DNA of 29,350 nt from Pelotomaculum sp. UBA3102 (GTDB lineage: Bacteria > Bacillota > Desulfotomaculia > Desulfotomaculales > Pelotomaculaceae). A program made the translations under genes and the position numbers. The notes under the pieces are model-generated. The model saw only the letters and a program-made list of their open reading frames with translations. It had not been told where the DNA came from and did no database searches. The stretch covers positions 11,820-41,169 of the forward strand of contig DFAQ01000016.1 in assembly GCA_002365865.1 (NCBI GenBank), written 5' to 3'. Below are positions 1 to 8,336 of the stretch, in pieces (positions within the stretch are counted from its first letter, which is position 1; each line of letters starts with the position of its first letter).

Positions 1-726
<726 letters not shown>

Positions 727-753
727 AGAATTTTGTTAAATGGGGGGAGTTTT

Positions 754-2025
754 ATGAAGGTACTAGTAGTGGGCGGCGGCGGGCGTGAACACGCTCTGGT
801 ATGGAAACTGAAGCAGAGTCCCCGCGTGAAAGAAATTTATTGTGCCCCCGGTAATGCCGGTATTGCCGGGGACGCCCGGTGTGTTGATATCAGAGCGGAT
901 GACCTCAAGGGGCTCCTTTGCTTTGCCCGGGAAAATTCCGTCGACTTGACCGTGGTTGGCCCGGAGGCACCGTTGGCGGCGGGTATAGTGGACGAGTTCC
1001 GGGAGGCCGGGTTGAAAATTTTCGGTCCCTCCCGGGCGGCGGCGGAAATTGAAAGCAGCAAGGTACTGGCAAAGGAAATTATGTCCAAGTACCATATTCC
1101 CACTGCCAGGTATGCTGTTTTTGACGATCCCGCCGCCGCCGGTGCTTACATTAAGGAAAACGGAGCTCCGTGTGTGGTAAAGGCGGAAGGCCTGGCCGCC
1201 GGCAAGGGGGTAATTGTAGCGCCGGACGAGCAAACCGCCCTGGAAGGGGTGCGTTCCATCATGGTGGACAGGCAATTCGGTGCTGCCGGTTCGCGCCTGG
1301 TGGTAGAAGAATGCCTGGTGGGGGAAGAGGTCAGTATTCTGGCTTTCTCTGACGGGGTGAATGTAGTGCCCATGGTTTCTTCCCAGGATCACAAGCCGGT
1401 TTTTGAAAATGACAGGGGACCCAACACGGGCGGCATGGGTGCTTACGCTCCGGCGCCCGTCTACACTCCCGAAATACATAAAATAACCATGGAAAAGATC
1501 CTCTGCCCGGTGATCAGGGCCATGCGGGCCGAAGGACGCATTTACTGCGGGGTTATATACGCCGGGTTGATGGTAACGGAAGAAGGGCCAAAGGTGCTGG
1601 AATTCAACGTCCGTTTTGGCGACCCGGAGGCGCAGCCGGTGCTGACCCTTCTGGAGACCGACCTGGTGGAGATCATGGAAGCTGTTTTAGAGGGACGCCT
1701 GGACCAAATTAAAATTGAATGGAAAGAACAGTCTTCCGTTTGCGTTGTCCTGGCATCCGGCGGATATCCCGGCTCATATGAAAAAGGTAAAATCATACGC
1801 GGGCTTGGTGAGATGCCGGACCGGGTAATGGTATTCCATGCCGGTACCGCCGAAAAAGACGGGGAAATTGTTACTTCCGGAGGCAGGGTGCTTGGCGTTA
1901 CCGCTGCCGGAGCGGATCTACCGGCTGCCGTTGAATCTGTATACGCGGCGGTGGAGAAAATCAGTTTTGAAGGAATGCAATACCGGCGTGACATAGGCCG
2001 GAAGGCTTTGGCACGGATTAAGTAA
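754..2025 (+). CDS. purD: Phosphoribosylamine-glycine ligase (GARS)
   Basis: This 423-residue protein ligates glycine to 5-phosphoribosylamine using ATP, the second step of de novo purine synthesis in the cytoplasm. It begins MKVLVVGGGGREHAL, the N-terminal PurD fold, and continues with the ATP-grasp region: PCVVKAEGLAAGKGV near residues 140-155, the substrate/ATP loop around DHKPVFENDRGPNTGGMGAY, and the metal-binding EFNVRFGDPEAQ motif near residues 285-295. The length is normal for the family. ATG at 754 is chosen because a G-rich ribosome-binding site (742-748) lies just upstream; an in-frame TTG at 733 sits before that site and is unlikely. It is cotranscribed with purH. No clear intrinsic terminator follows; only a weak A/U-rich hairpin near 2093-2110. 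Confidence 0.96.
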   Translation: MKVLVVGGGGREHALVWKLKQSPRVKEIYCAPGNAGIAGDARCVDIRADDLKGLLCFARENSVDLTVVGPEAPLAAGIVDEFREAGLKIFGPSRAAAEIESSKVLAKEIMSKYHIPTARYAVFDDPAAAGAYIKENGAPCVVKAEGLAAGKGVIVAPDEQTALEGVRSIMVDRQFGAAGSRLVVEECLVGEEVSILAFSDGVNVVPMVSSQDHKPVFENDRGPNTGGMGAYAPAPVYTPEIHKITMEKILCPVIRAMRAEGRIYCGVIYAGLMVTEEGPKVLEFNVRFGDPEAQPVLTLLETDLVEIMEAVLEGRLDQIKIEWKEQSSVCVVLASGGYPGSYEKGKIIRGLGEMPDRVMVFHAGTAEKDGEIVTSGGRVLGVTAAGADLPAAVESVYAAVEKISFEGMQYRRDIGRKALARIK

Positions 2026-2119
2026 AGTGCAGTTTCATTACTTGTGGTTGGGTACCTCTTACGGTCCGGAATTAGTTTAAATCAGGTACATGTAAAAGTG
2101 TCTTTTTTTTAAATACTTC

Positions 2120-2148
2120 TTGATATAAATATGTTAATACGTTAAAAT
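2120..2148 (+). promoter_or_regulatory. Sigma-A-type promoter of the yerC-his operon
   Basis: TTGATA at 2120-2125 and TAAAAT at 2143-2148 are separated by exactly 17 bases, a near-consensus housekeeping promoter in an A/T-rich gap. It lies 43 bases ahead of the yerC start. It separates the purine operon from the histidine operon. Promoter activity is inferred from sequence only. Confidence 0.6.
2131..2148. promoter_or_regulatory. Candidate operator palindrome for YerC/HisR
   Basis: The 18-base stretch ATGTTAATACGTTAAAAT is an imperfect inverted repeat: 14 of 18 positions match its reverse complement, with TTAA half-sites separated by four bases. It fills the promoter spacer and covers the -10 box, where a bound repressor would block RNA polymerase. 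The first gene downstream encodes a TrpR-like DNA-binding protein, so autoregulation is plausible. The assignment is inference. Confidence 0.4.
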
Positions 2149-2190
2149 AATAAAGAATAAAAGAATAAGCTAAAGCCGGAGGGGTTGTCG

Positions 2191-2496
2191 GTGTACTCTG
2201 GAAAACTCAGGGACGAACTTTTTGATAAACTTTTTGAGGCAATACTGGTTTTGGAGAATATTGACGAGTGTTACAAATTTTTTGAAGATATTTGTACGGT
2301 GGCAGAACTAAAATCACTGGCCCAGCGGCTTGAGGTCGCCAAAATGTTGCAAGAGAACCGGACGTACGGAGAGATTGCCGCCCGTACGGGTGCCGGCACG
2401 GCTACAATCAGCCGGGTCAAAAGGGCGCTTAACTTCGGGGCGGACGGATATAAACTCGTGATGGAAAGGCTGCCGGGCAGTTGTAATAAGGTTTAA
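2191..2496 (+). CDS. yerC: TrpR-like YerC/YecD family regulator, probable HisR
   Basis: This 101-residue protein of the TrpR-related YerC/YecD family is probably a small dimeric DNA-binding repressor. The C-terminal half carries the TrpR-type helix-turn-helix: AELKSLAQRLEVAKML, then RTYGEIAARTGAGTATIS followed by RVKRAL. GTG at 2191 is preferred because GGAGGGG at 2178-2184 lies six bases upstream; the in-frame TTG at 2185 touches the ribosome-binding site. hisD begins 22 bases downstream, so it is the first gene of the his operon. Comparative work on Firmicutes has linked YerC homologues heading his operons to histidine control (HisR), from memory. The palindrome in its own promoter fits autoregulation. 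No ligand-binding residue can be assigned by eye. Confidence 0.82.
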   Translation: MYSGKLRDELFDKLFEAILVLENIDECYKFFEDICTVAELKSLAQRLEVAKMLQENRTYGEIAARTGAGTATISRVKRALNFGADGYKLVMERLPGSCNKV

Positions 2497-2518
2497 ACCG
2501 GCAAAAGGGCGTAAGATT

Positions 2519-4927
2519 ATGAAACAGGAACCCAAATTCAGGTTAAAAATAATCGAGGCGGGAGACCCCGCCCTGGAAAAAATATTCGAACGGAATACCG
2601 GCGGGTTGGAGTTGATTAAGGACCGGGTGGCACAGATCCTGGCATCGGTGCGGGAAAAAGGGGACGAGGCCGTTTGTGATTTTACCGCCCGTTTTAACGG
2701 CGTCAGGCTTGGTCCGGCCGGTTTGAAAGTAACCGCTGCGGAGATCAAGGATGCCTATAAAAATACAGACGAAAAATTTTTGGACGCGCTACACTTGGCC
2801 CTGCGGAATATTACCGCTTTTCACCGCAGGCAGTTGCAGTATTCATGGTTTGAGTCGGACGAATCAGGGTCCGTCCTGGGCCAACTGGTCAGACCGCTGC
2901 ATCGTGTGGGCATGTACGTCCCGGGCGGCAAGGCGTCTTATCCCTCCTCCGTTTTGATGAACGCCGTTCCGGCCAAGGTGGCCGGAGTGAAAGAAGTTGC
3001 CATGGTTACGCCTCCTGCTCCCGATGGTTCGGTGAGTTCCCAGGTACTGGTGGCTGCTGCAGAGGCGGGGGTGCATGAAATCTATAAAATAGGCGGGGCA
3101 CAGGCCGTAGCCGCCCTGGCTTACGGTACTTCCACCGTGCCAAGGGTGGACAAGATCACCGGGCCGGGGAACATTTATGTCGTCCTTGCCAAGCAACAGG
3201 TATACGGCCGGGTAGATATCGACATGATTGCCGGTCCCAGTGAGATCCTGATCATTGCAGATGAAACCGCCGAACCGGCTTTTATTGCTGCCGACTTACT
3301 TTCACAGGCCGAGCACGACGAAATGGCGGCACCGGTGCTGCTCACTCCCAGCCGGGAACTTGCCTTCAGGGTACAGGAAGAAGTGGCGGGTCAGGCTTCC
3401 CTGCTTCTGCGAAAGGATATCCTGGAGCGATCCCTGGGTAACTACGGCGCCATAGTGATAACCGGAAGTATTGCTGAAGCATTCGACCTGTCGAACCGGT
3501 TTGCTCCGGAACACCTGGAATTAATGCTGGAGGAACCTTTGCGCTGGCTTTCCCGGGTGGAAAACGCCGGAGCCGTATTTGTGGGCAGCCACTCCCCGGA
3601 ACCGGTGGGCGATTACCTGGCCGGGCCTAATCATATCCTGCCCACCGGCGGAACGGCGAGGTTTTATTCTCCCCTGGGCGTTGATTCCTTTCTCAAAAAA
3701 AGCAGTTTGATTGCATATACGGACACGGCCCTTGCCAAAACGGGGGATGCGGTAATAAAAATGGCTGCAGTGGAGGGACTTGAAGCGCACGCAAACGCAG
3801 TCCGGATCAGATTGAAAAAAAATGAACAAAAAAAGGGAATCGAGGGTAGGCATAGAATGAATACATTGTTTGATGCAGCAAAGCTGGCCAGGGAAGATAT
3901 ACGGACCTTGAGCCCGTATGACGCTCCTTTTTATCCGGATTTGATAAAGCTCGATGCCAATGAAAATCCTTACGGATTTCCTCCTGAGGTAATGGCTAAA
4001 ATTACTGATGAGTTGGGTACTCTGAATTTAAGTCGCTATCCGGATGCAATGGCGCAGAAACTGAGGGAAAGTATCGCTGCCTATACCGGGGCCGGTCCGG
4101 AAAACATTATGGTCGGGAACGGCTCCGATGAATTGATATTAAATATTGTTCTGACTTTTGCCGCGGGGGAAAAGTTTGCCGTTACAACTCCCACCTTTGT
4201 CATGTATGAAATACAAGGCCGGATTGCAGCCGGTGAATTGGTGGAGATCCCCCGTTTGGATGATTTCAGCATTGACGTAAAATCTTTAAAAAAAGTGACT
4301 GCCGGGAACGGGATCAAGCTTGTGTTTATCTGTACTCCTAACAATCCCACCGGTAATGCCGTGCCGCGTGAAACAACTGAAGCGGTCATCAGGAATACGG
4401 ATGCGATAGTAGTGGTAGACGAGGCTTACGGAGAATTCGGAGGGGAATCGTGTATCCCCCTGCTGAACCGGTATCCGAATTTGATTGTGTTGCGTACTTT
4501 TTCCAAGGCCTTTGGCATGGCCGGGTTAAGAGTGGGGTACCTTTTGGCCGGCCGGTCAATAATAAAAGAGCTTTTAAAGGTAAAGCAGCCGTTCAACCTG
4601 AACGCTTTCTCCCAGGTTTCCGCCCGGTTGGTTTTAGAAAACCCGGCTCCTTTCAGGAAAAGGATCGAGCTGATATTGAAAGAAAGAGACCGGCTGTTTA
4701 AAGAATTATCTTCACTACGCGGTGTGGAAGCATTTCCTTCACAGGCTAATTTTATCTTATTCCGTACTTCCCTGCCGGCGGAAGAGGTTTATTTCGGCCT
4801 GCTGGAACGCGGCGTTTTGGTCCGGAATATTAGCAGTCCGGCACTTTCACGCTGCCTGCGGGTTTCGGTGGGTACGCCGGAAGAAAACGGCATATTTATT
4901 GAAAAGCTGGGTGAAGTTTTAAACTAG
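2519..4927 (+). CDS. hisD-hisC: Histidinol dehydrogenase fused in frame to histidinol-phosphate aminotransferase
   Basis: One open frame of 802 residues holds two enzymes that are normally separate. Residues 1 to about 434 are HisD, which oxidises histidinol to histidine with NAD and zinc. It shows VGMYVPGGKASYPSS, ITGPGNIYV and FAPEHLEL, and the zinc ligands expected for the family at Gln263, His266, Asp365 and His424. Residues 447-802 are HisC, the PLP-dependent aminotransferase acting on imidazole-acetol phosphate: LDANENPYGFP near its start and FSKAFGMAG with the PLP lysine at 663 (217 in HisC numbering). The linker (about 435-446) is Lys-rich and is encoded by A8 (3815-3822) and A7 (3828-3834) runs. 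One base added to the A8 run would stop HisD at TGA 3823-3825; one removed would stop it at TGA 3858-3860. So the fusion may be real, an assembly error or a slippage product. ATG 2519 has AAAGGG nine bases upstream. Confidence 0.9.
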   Translation: MKQEPKFRLKIIEAGDPALEKIFERNTGGLELIKDRVAQILASVREKGDEAVCDFTARFNGVRLGPAGLKVTAAEIKDAYKNTDEKFLDALHLALRNITAFHRRQLQYSWFESDESGSVLGQLVRPLHRVGMYVPGGKASYPSSVLMNAVPAKVAGVKEVAMVTPPAPDGSVSSQVLVAAAEAGVHEIYKIGGAQAVAALAYGTSTVPRVDKITGPGNIYVVLAKQQVYGRVDIDMIAGPSEILIIADETAEPAFIAADLLSQAEHDEMAAPVLLTPSRELAFRVQEEVAGQASLLLRKDILERSLGNYGAIVITGSIAEAFDLSNRFAPEHLELMLEEPLRWLSRVENAGAVFVGSHSPEPVGDYLAGPNHILPTGGTARFYSPLGVDSFLKKSSLIAYTDTALAKTGDAVIKMAAVEGLEAHANAVRIRLKKNEQKKGIEGRHRMNTLFDAAKLAREDIRTLSPYDAPFYPDLIKLDANENPYGFPPEVMAKITDELGTLNLSRYPDAMAQKLRESIAAYTGAGPENIMVGNGSDELILNIVLTFAAGEKFAVTTPTFVMYEIQGRIAAGELVEIPRLDDFSIDVKSLKKVTAGNGIKLVFICTPNNPTGNAVPRETTEAVIRNTDAIVVVDEAYGEFGGESCIPLLNRYPNLIVLRTFSKAFGMAGLRVGYLLAGRSIIKELLKVKQPFNLNAFSQVSARLVLENPAPFRKRIELILKERDRLFKELSSLRGVEAFPSQANFILFRTSLPAEEVYFGLLERGVLVRNISSPALSRCLRVSVGTPEENGIFIEKLGEVLN
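3815..3834 (+). other. Poly-A tracts (A8 and A7) at the hisD-hisC junction
   Basis: A8 at 3815-3822 and A7 at 3828-3834 are separated by TGAAC. In the given sequence they keep hisD and hisC in one frame. A one-base insertion in A8 brings TGA 3823-3825 into frame directly after a Lys run. A one-base deletion leads to TGA 3858-3860, which overlaps the hisC ATG as ATGA. A one-base insertion in A7 brings TAG 3847-3849 into frame. Such tracts are typical sites of transcriptional slippage and of sequencing error. Confidence 0.7.
3857..4927 (+). CDS. hisC: Histidinol-phosphate aminotransferase, possible independent start within the hisD-hisC frame
   Basis: ATG 3857 is in frame with hisD and is preceded by GAGGGTAGG (3842-3850), a good ribosome-binding site six bases away. 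From here the protein is 356 residues, the usual HisC length, beginning MNTLFDAAKLAREDIRTL. This matches the normal N-terminus of class I/II aminotransferases of the HisC group. Retention of a well-placed ribosome-binding site in what would otherwise be a fusion linker suggests that free HisC is made, with or without the long form. The enzyme converts imidazole-acetol phosphate and glutamate to histidinol phosphate and 2-oxoglutarate. Visible motifs are SRYPDAMAQKLR, NPTGNAVP, VVDEAYGEFGG and the PLP-lysine segment FSKAFGMAGLRVGY. Confidence 0.8.
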   Translation: MNTLFDAAKLAREDIRTLSPYDAPFYPDLIKLDANENPYGFPPEVMAKITDELGTLNLSRYPDAMAQKLRESIAAYTGAGPENIMVGNGSDELILNIVLTFAAGEKFAVTTPTFVMYEIQGRIAAGELVEIPRLDDFSIDVKSLKKVTAGNGIKLVFICTPNNPTGNAVPRETTEAVIRNTDAIVVVDEAYGEFGGESCIPLLNRYPNLIVLRTFSKAFGMAGLRVGYLLAGRSIIKELLKVKQPFNLNAFSQVSARLVLENPAPFRKRIELILKERDRLFKELSSLRGVEAFPSQANFILFRTSLPAEEVYFGLLERGVLVRNISSPALSRCLRVSVGTPEENGIFIEKLGEVLN

Positions 4928-4987
4928 TAAAACAGATTCAAATGCACGACCAGGCAGTTAAAATAAATTTTAACAGGAGTGATGAAT

Positions 4988-5578
4988 GTGTCCGAGCGCG
5001 AAAGTTATGTCACCCGAAAAACCAAAGAAACTGAAATTAACGTTACTTTAGACCTGGACGGAGAAGGGATTTACTGGATACACACCGGGATACCTTTTTT
5101 CGACCATATGGTCCAGCTGTTAGCCAAGCATTCTTATGTCAACCTGGAGTTAACCGCCCGGGGGGATTTGGCTGTTGACGGCCACCATACTGTAGAGGAC
5201 GCGGGTATATGCCTGGGGCAGGCAATTAAAAAGTCGCTTGGCGATAAGACCGGCATTAATCGTTTCGGACATGCCGTCGTTCCGATGGACGAGGCCCTGG
5301 CACTGGTGGCCGTGGATTTGGGCGGCCGGGGTTTCCTGGCCTTTGATGCCCCAATGCCCTCGCCGCGGGTAGGTGACTTTGATACGGAGCTGGTAGAGGA
5401 GTTTTTGCGGGCCGTGGCAATTAACGGGGAATTGAACCTGCATGTACGTCTTTTGGCAGGTAAAAACACGCACCATATCATCGAAGCTATTTTCAAAGCC
5501 CTGGCCTGTTCCTTAAAAGAGGCGGTTGCCAAGGGCGGGCGGGAAGGAATACCTTCCACCAAGGGAACTTTGATTTAA
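4988..5578 (+). CDS. hisB: Imidazoleglycerol-phosphate dehydratase
   Basis: This 196-residue, monofunctional HisB dehydrates imidazoleglycerol phosphate to imidazole-acetol phosphate in the cytoplasm. Two His-rich metal-binding repeats characteristic of the family are visible: FFDHMVQLLAKHS with DGHHTVEDAGICLGQA in the first half, and FLRAVAINGELNLHV with GKNTHHIIEAIFKAL in the second. There is no N-terminal phosphatase domain, as expected outside enterobacteria. GTG 4988 is preferred: AGGAG at 4975-4979 lies eight bases upstream, and the resulting length matches the family. GTG 4979 and ATG 4982 are in frame but overlap or touch the ribosome-binding site. The gene lies 60 bases after hisC and 23 before hisH. 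Confidence 0.95.
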   Translation: MSERESYVTRKTKETEINVTLDLDGEGIYWIHTGIPFFDHMVQLLAKHSYVNLELTARGDLAVDGHHTVEDAGICLGQAIKKSLGDKTGINRFGHAVVPMDEALALVAVDLGGRGFLAFDAPMPSPRVGDFDTELVEEFLRAVAINGELNLHVRLLAGKNTHHIIEAIFKALACSLKEAVAKGGREGIPSTKGTLI

Positions 5579-5601
5579 CACATTATACAAGCGAGGGTGA
5601 A

Positions 5602-6228
5602 ATGATAGCTGTTATTGATTACGGCATGGGGAACCTGCGGAGTGTTCAGAAAGGTTTTGAAAAGGTTGGCGTGGAATGCGTGGTGACAGCGGATTCCGGT
5701 CTTCTGGACCGGGCTTGGGGCGTGGTGCTCCCGGGGGTGGGGGCTTTTGGCGATGCCATGACCAACCTGCGTGCCGCCGGCCTGGACCGCGCCATTCAAC
5801 GGGCTGTCAAGGCGGGAAAGCCGTTTCTGGGTATTTGCCTCGGCCAGCAGCTTCTTTTTGAAGCCAGCGAAGAGTGGGTTTATACTAAAGGCTTGGATGT
5901 ATTTCCCGGGTGCGTGCGCCGTCTTCCCGACGACCTGAAAGTTCCTCATATGGGTTGGAACCAGATTAAAATTAAACAGCCTAACCCGCTGCTGGAAGGG
6001 ATACCTGATCTCTCTTCCTTTTATTTTGTACATTCTTATGTGGTGCAACCTTCTCAAACCGGGCTTATTCTGGCGCAGACGGAATACGGGATAAGCTTTG
6101 CTTCGGTGGTTGGAAGGGGCAGGGTTTTTGGCATCCAGTTCCATCCCGAAAAAAGCAGTGTCCTGGGACTGAAGATATTAGAAAACTTCGGGAGAGTGGT
6201 AAATAATGTTAGTAATCCCGGCCATTGA
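5602..6228 (+). CDS. hisH: Imidazole glycerol phosphate synthase, glutaminase subunit
   Basis: This 208-residue class I glutamine amidotransferase hydrolyses glutamine and passes ammonia to HisF. The catalytic triad is readable: Cys79 in PFLGICLGQQ, and His181 and Glu183 in GIQFHPEKS. DYGMGNLRSV at the N-terminus and LPGVGAFGDAM are family hallmarks. ATG 5602 follows GAGGG at 5593-5597. Its last 23 bases overlap the start of hisA, which indicates translational coupling. It works as a heterodimer with HisF, encoded two genes downstream. Confidence 0.96.
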   Translation: MIAVIDYGMGNLRSVQKGFEKVGVECVVTADSGLLDRAWGVVLPGVGAFGDAMTNLRAAGLDRAIQRAVKAGKPFLGICLGQQLLFEASEEWVYTKGLDVFPGCVRRLPDDLKVPHMGWNQIKIKQPNPLLEGIPDLSSFYFVHSYVVQPSQTGLILAQTEYGISFASVVGRGRVFGIQFHPEKSSVLGLKILENFGRVVNNVSNPGH

Positions 6229-6949
6229 TTTGCGGGAAGGTAAATGCGTGCGTCTGGTGGAGGGACGCTTGGAACAGGAGACCGTTTATTCAGATGACCC
6301 GGTAGCTATGGCCGTGCTGTGGCAGGAACAGGGAGCCCGGATGTTGCACCTGGTGGATCTGGACGGTGCTTTCTCAGGTGCCCCCAAAAATCTGGATGTA
6401 ATCAGCCAAATTCTTGCTACTGTTAATATACCGGTGCAGATAGGCGGGGGCATCAGAAATATGAAAGCAGTGGAACACCTTTTGGAATTGGGTGCGGCAA
6501 GGGTGATCCTGGGTACGGCAGCTATTTTAGAACCGCAGCTGGTTGCTGATGCCTGCAGCAAATACGGGGATGCTGTGCTTGTGGGTATTGACGGCCGGAA
6601 CGGGCGGGTTGCTATAGAAGGTTGGGGTATGACGGTAGATAAAAATACGGTTGAATTGGCCCTGGAAGTAAAAAGTTTAGGCGTGAAGCGAGTTGTGTTT
6701 ACTGATATCAGGAAGGACGGCACTCTTAAAGGACCTAACCTTGAAGCTACCGGTGAGCTTGCCGGGGCCACCGGCTTAAAGGTTATCGCTTCCGGGGGGG
6801 TGTCTACTACGGATGATCTGAGGGCGCTGAAAAAGTTGGAACCACTGGGAGTGGATTCGGTAATACTGGGGAAAGCGCTCTATGCCGGGACCGTTACCAT
6901 GAGTGAAGCTTTGGAAATAGCCGGCGATTCCCCGGGTGCCTGTGGGTAA
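6206..6949 (+). CDS. hisA: ProFAR isomerase
   Basis: This 247-residue TIM-barrel enzyme isomerises the aminoaldose ProFAR to the aminoketose PRFAR. The catalytic acid/base aspartates expected for the family appear as Asp8 in VIPAIDLREG and Asp129 in VGIDGRNGRVA. Phosphate-binding loops IGGGIRN and ASGGVSTTDDL are present in the two half-barrels. It starts inside the end of hisH, with GGGAGAG just upstream of ATG 6206 serving as the ribosome-binding site. hisF follows after 15 bases. Length and motifs are normal. Confidence 0.96.
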   Translation: MLVIPAIDLREGKCVRLVEGRLEQETVYSDDPVAMAVLWQEQGARMLHLVDLDGAFSGAPKNLDVISQILATVNIPVQIGGGIRNMKAVEHLLELGAARVILGTAAILEPQLVADACSKYGDAVLVGIDGRNGRVAIEGWGMTVDKNTVELALEVKSLGVKRVVFTDIRKDGTLKGPNLEATGELAGATGLKVIASGGVSTTDDLRALKKLEPLGVDSVILGKALYAGTVTMSEALEIAGDSPGACG

Positions 6950-6964
6950 ACGGAGGTATTTTAA

Positions 6965-7723
6965 ATGCTGCAGAAAAGAATTATTCCTTGCCTGGATGTA
7001 GCTCGCGGCAGGGTGGTCAAAGGGACCAACTTTGTTGACCTCAGGGATGCCGGGGATCCGGTCGAACTTGCCGCTTTTTACGACCGGGAGGGAGCGGACG
7101 AGCTGGTTTTCCTGGATATCACCGCGTCAGCGGAAGACCGTAAAACTACTGTAGATATGGTTTACCGTACTGCTGCGGAGGTGTTTATACCGTATACCGT
7201 CGGGGGGGGGATCGGCACACTGGAGGATATTCGTACCATCCTCACGGCAGGTGCGGATAAGGTTTCGGTCAATACCGCCGCCGTGAAAAATCCGGAACTG
7301 GTAGCTGAGGCTGCCCTCAGGTTCGGCAGCCAATGCATCGCCGTAGCCATAGACGCCCGCCAGTGCGGGTCCGGTAAATGGGAAGTATACATTCACGGGG
7401 GGCGCACTCCTACCGGACTTGATGCGGTGAAGTGGGCGCAAAAGGTGCAGGACCTGGGAGCCGGGGAGATCTTACTGACCAGTATGGACCGCGACGGTAC
7501 TAAGGACGGGTACGATATACCCCTGACCCGGGCGATAGCCGGGGCGGTGAAAATTCCGGTTATTGCTTCCGGCGGGGTGGGAAATTTGGAACACATGCGG
7601 GAAGGACTGACTGCGGGAGAAGCCGATGCCGCCCTTGCTGCGTCAATTTTCCATTTCGGTGCATATTCCATTCGGGAAACAAAGGAATATCTATATTCCA
7701 AGGGTGTAGCAGTAAGAATTTAG
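6965..7723 (+). CDS. hisF: Imidazole glycerol phosphate synthase, cyclase subunit
   Basis: This 252-residue TIM barrel joins HisH-derived ammonia with PRFAR to form imidazoleglycerol phosphate and AICAR. The two catalytic aspartates of the family are at Asp11 (RIIPCLDVARGRVVKG) and Asp130 (VAIDARQ). TVGGGIGTLEDI, EVYIHGGRTPTG and LLTSMDRDGTKDGYD are further family signatures. CGGAGGT lies upstream of ATG 6965. The AICAR it releases feeds PurH, encoded a few kilobases upstream, although the two operons look transcriptionally separate. Confidence 0.97.
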   Translation: MLQKRIIPCLDVARGRVVKGTNFVDLRDAGDPVELAAFYDREGADELVFLDITASAEDRKTTVDMVYRTAAEVFIPYTVGGGIGTLEDIRTILTAGADKVSVNTAAVKNPELVAEAALRFGSQCIAVAIDARQCGSGKWEVYIHGGRTPTGLDAVKWAQKVQDLGAGEILLTSMDRDGTKDGYDIPLTRAIAGAVKIPVIASGGVGNLEHMREGLTAGEADAALAASIFHFGAYSIRETKEYLYSKGVAVRI

Positions 7724-7766
7724 TCGGGTTGTATATATTTAACTGTTTTATTACGGGGGTAAATTT

Positions 7767-8159
7767 ATGTCTTTTGATTTAGGTAGTTTAAAATATAACG
7801 AGGCGGGATTGATTCCTGCTATAGTACAGGATGTCGAAAACGGTACTGTTTTAATGCTGGCCTATATGAACCGGGAGTCCCTGGAAAAAACCCTGGTTTC
7901 AGGAGAAACCTGGTTTTGGAGCCGCAGCAGGAAGGTTTTCTGGCACAAAGGGGGTACCAGCGGCAATGTCCAGCGCGTTAAGGAGATTTTTTATGATTGC
8001 GACCGGGACACCTTACTCGTGAAGGTGGTCCAGACCGGGGCGGCCTGCCATGAGGGCTATTATTCCTGTTTTCACTATCGCTTGGAAAAAGACGCCCGTG
8101 TAACGGTGGTCGGGGAGAAACTGTTTGATCCTGAAAAGGTCTACGGAAATAATTCTTAA
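7767..8159 (+). CDS. hisI: Phosphoribosyl-AMP cyclohydrolase, monofunctional
   Basis: This 130-residue zinc enzyme opens the adenine ring of phosphoribosyl-AMP. The metal-binding positions are clear: Asp77, Asp79 and Asp81 around DCDRD with Cys78, then Cys94 and Cys101 in CHEGYYSCFHY. WFWSRSRKVFWHKGGTSGN is the family core. The protein ends about 29 residues after the last Cys and has no HisE (phosphoribosyl-ATP pyrophosphatase) domain. hisE is also not found after it, so that step must be encoded elsewhere. It is the last his gene here, followed by a hairpin terminator. Confidence 0.96.
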   Translation: MSFDLGSLKYNEAGLIPAIVQDVENGTVLMLAYMNRESLEKTLVSGETWFWSRSRKVFWHKGGTSGNVQRVKEIFYDCDRDTLLVKVVQTGAACHEGYYSCFHYRLEKDARVTVVGEKLFDPEKVYGNNS

Positions 8160-8217
8160 CCGCAAAGCACCCGGAAATAATGTCCGGCAGAAAAAACGCA
8201 GGAGACAGATAACGCGT

Positions 8218-8244
8218 AAACCGCCCGAAAAACCCGGGCGGTTT
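8218..8244 (+). terminator. Intrinsic terminator of the his operon
   Basis: AAACCGCCCG (8218-8227) pairs perfectly with CGGGCGGTTT (8235-8244) around a seven-base loop. The right arm runs into a short T stretch (8242-8245). It lies 58 bases after hisI and before the pcrA promoter. The U-tract is short, so termination may be partial. Confidence 0.7.
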
Positions 8245-8270
8245 TGCAGTGCAGGTAATAAATGAAGGAT

Positions 8271-8297
8271 TTGCGCTTCTTACTTAGAACCTATAAT
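8271..8297 (+). promoter_or_regulatory. Possible promoter of the pcrA-ligA region
   Basis: A perfect -10 box TATAAT at 8292-8297 sits 39 bases before the pcrA start, in an A/T-rich stretch right after the his terminator. The best -35 is TTGCGC at 8271-8276, but its spacing is only 15 bases, so that part is uncertain. Confidence 0.4.
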
Positions 8298-8336
8298 ATA
8301 TTAATATTGCAGTATTATAAATCAGGAGGACTTGAT

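Noticed and set aside
763..1479. Long minus-strand frame (238 codons) opposite purD
   Set aside because: Shadow of the purD coding frame; no recognisable domain and no ribosome-binding site.
2026..2119. Possible terminator after purD
   Set aside because: Only a five-pair A/U-rich stem (AAAAG/CTTTT) before a T run near 2093-2110; too weak to call.
2026..2190. Histidine T-box or riboswitch upstream of the his genes
   Set aside because: The leader between promoter and yerC is only about 40 bases, too short for a T-box.
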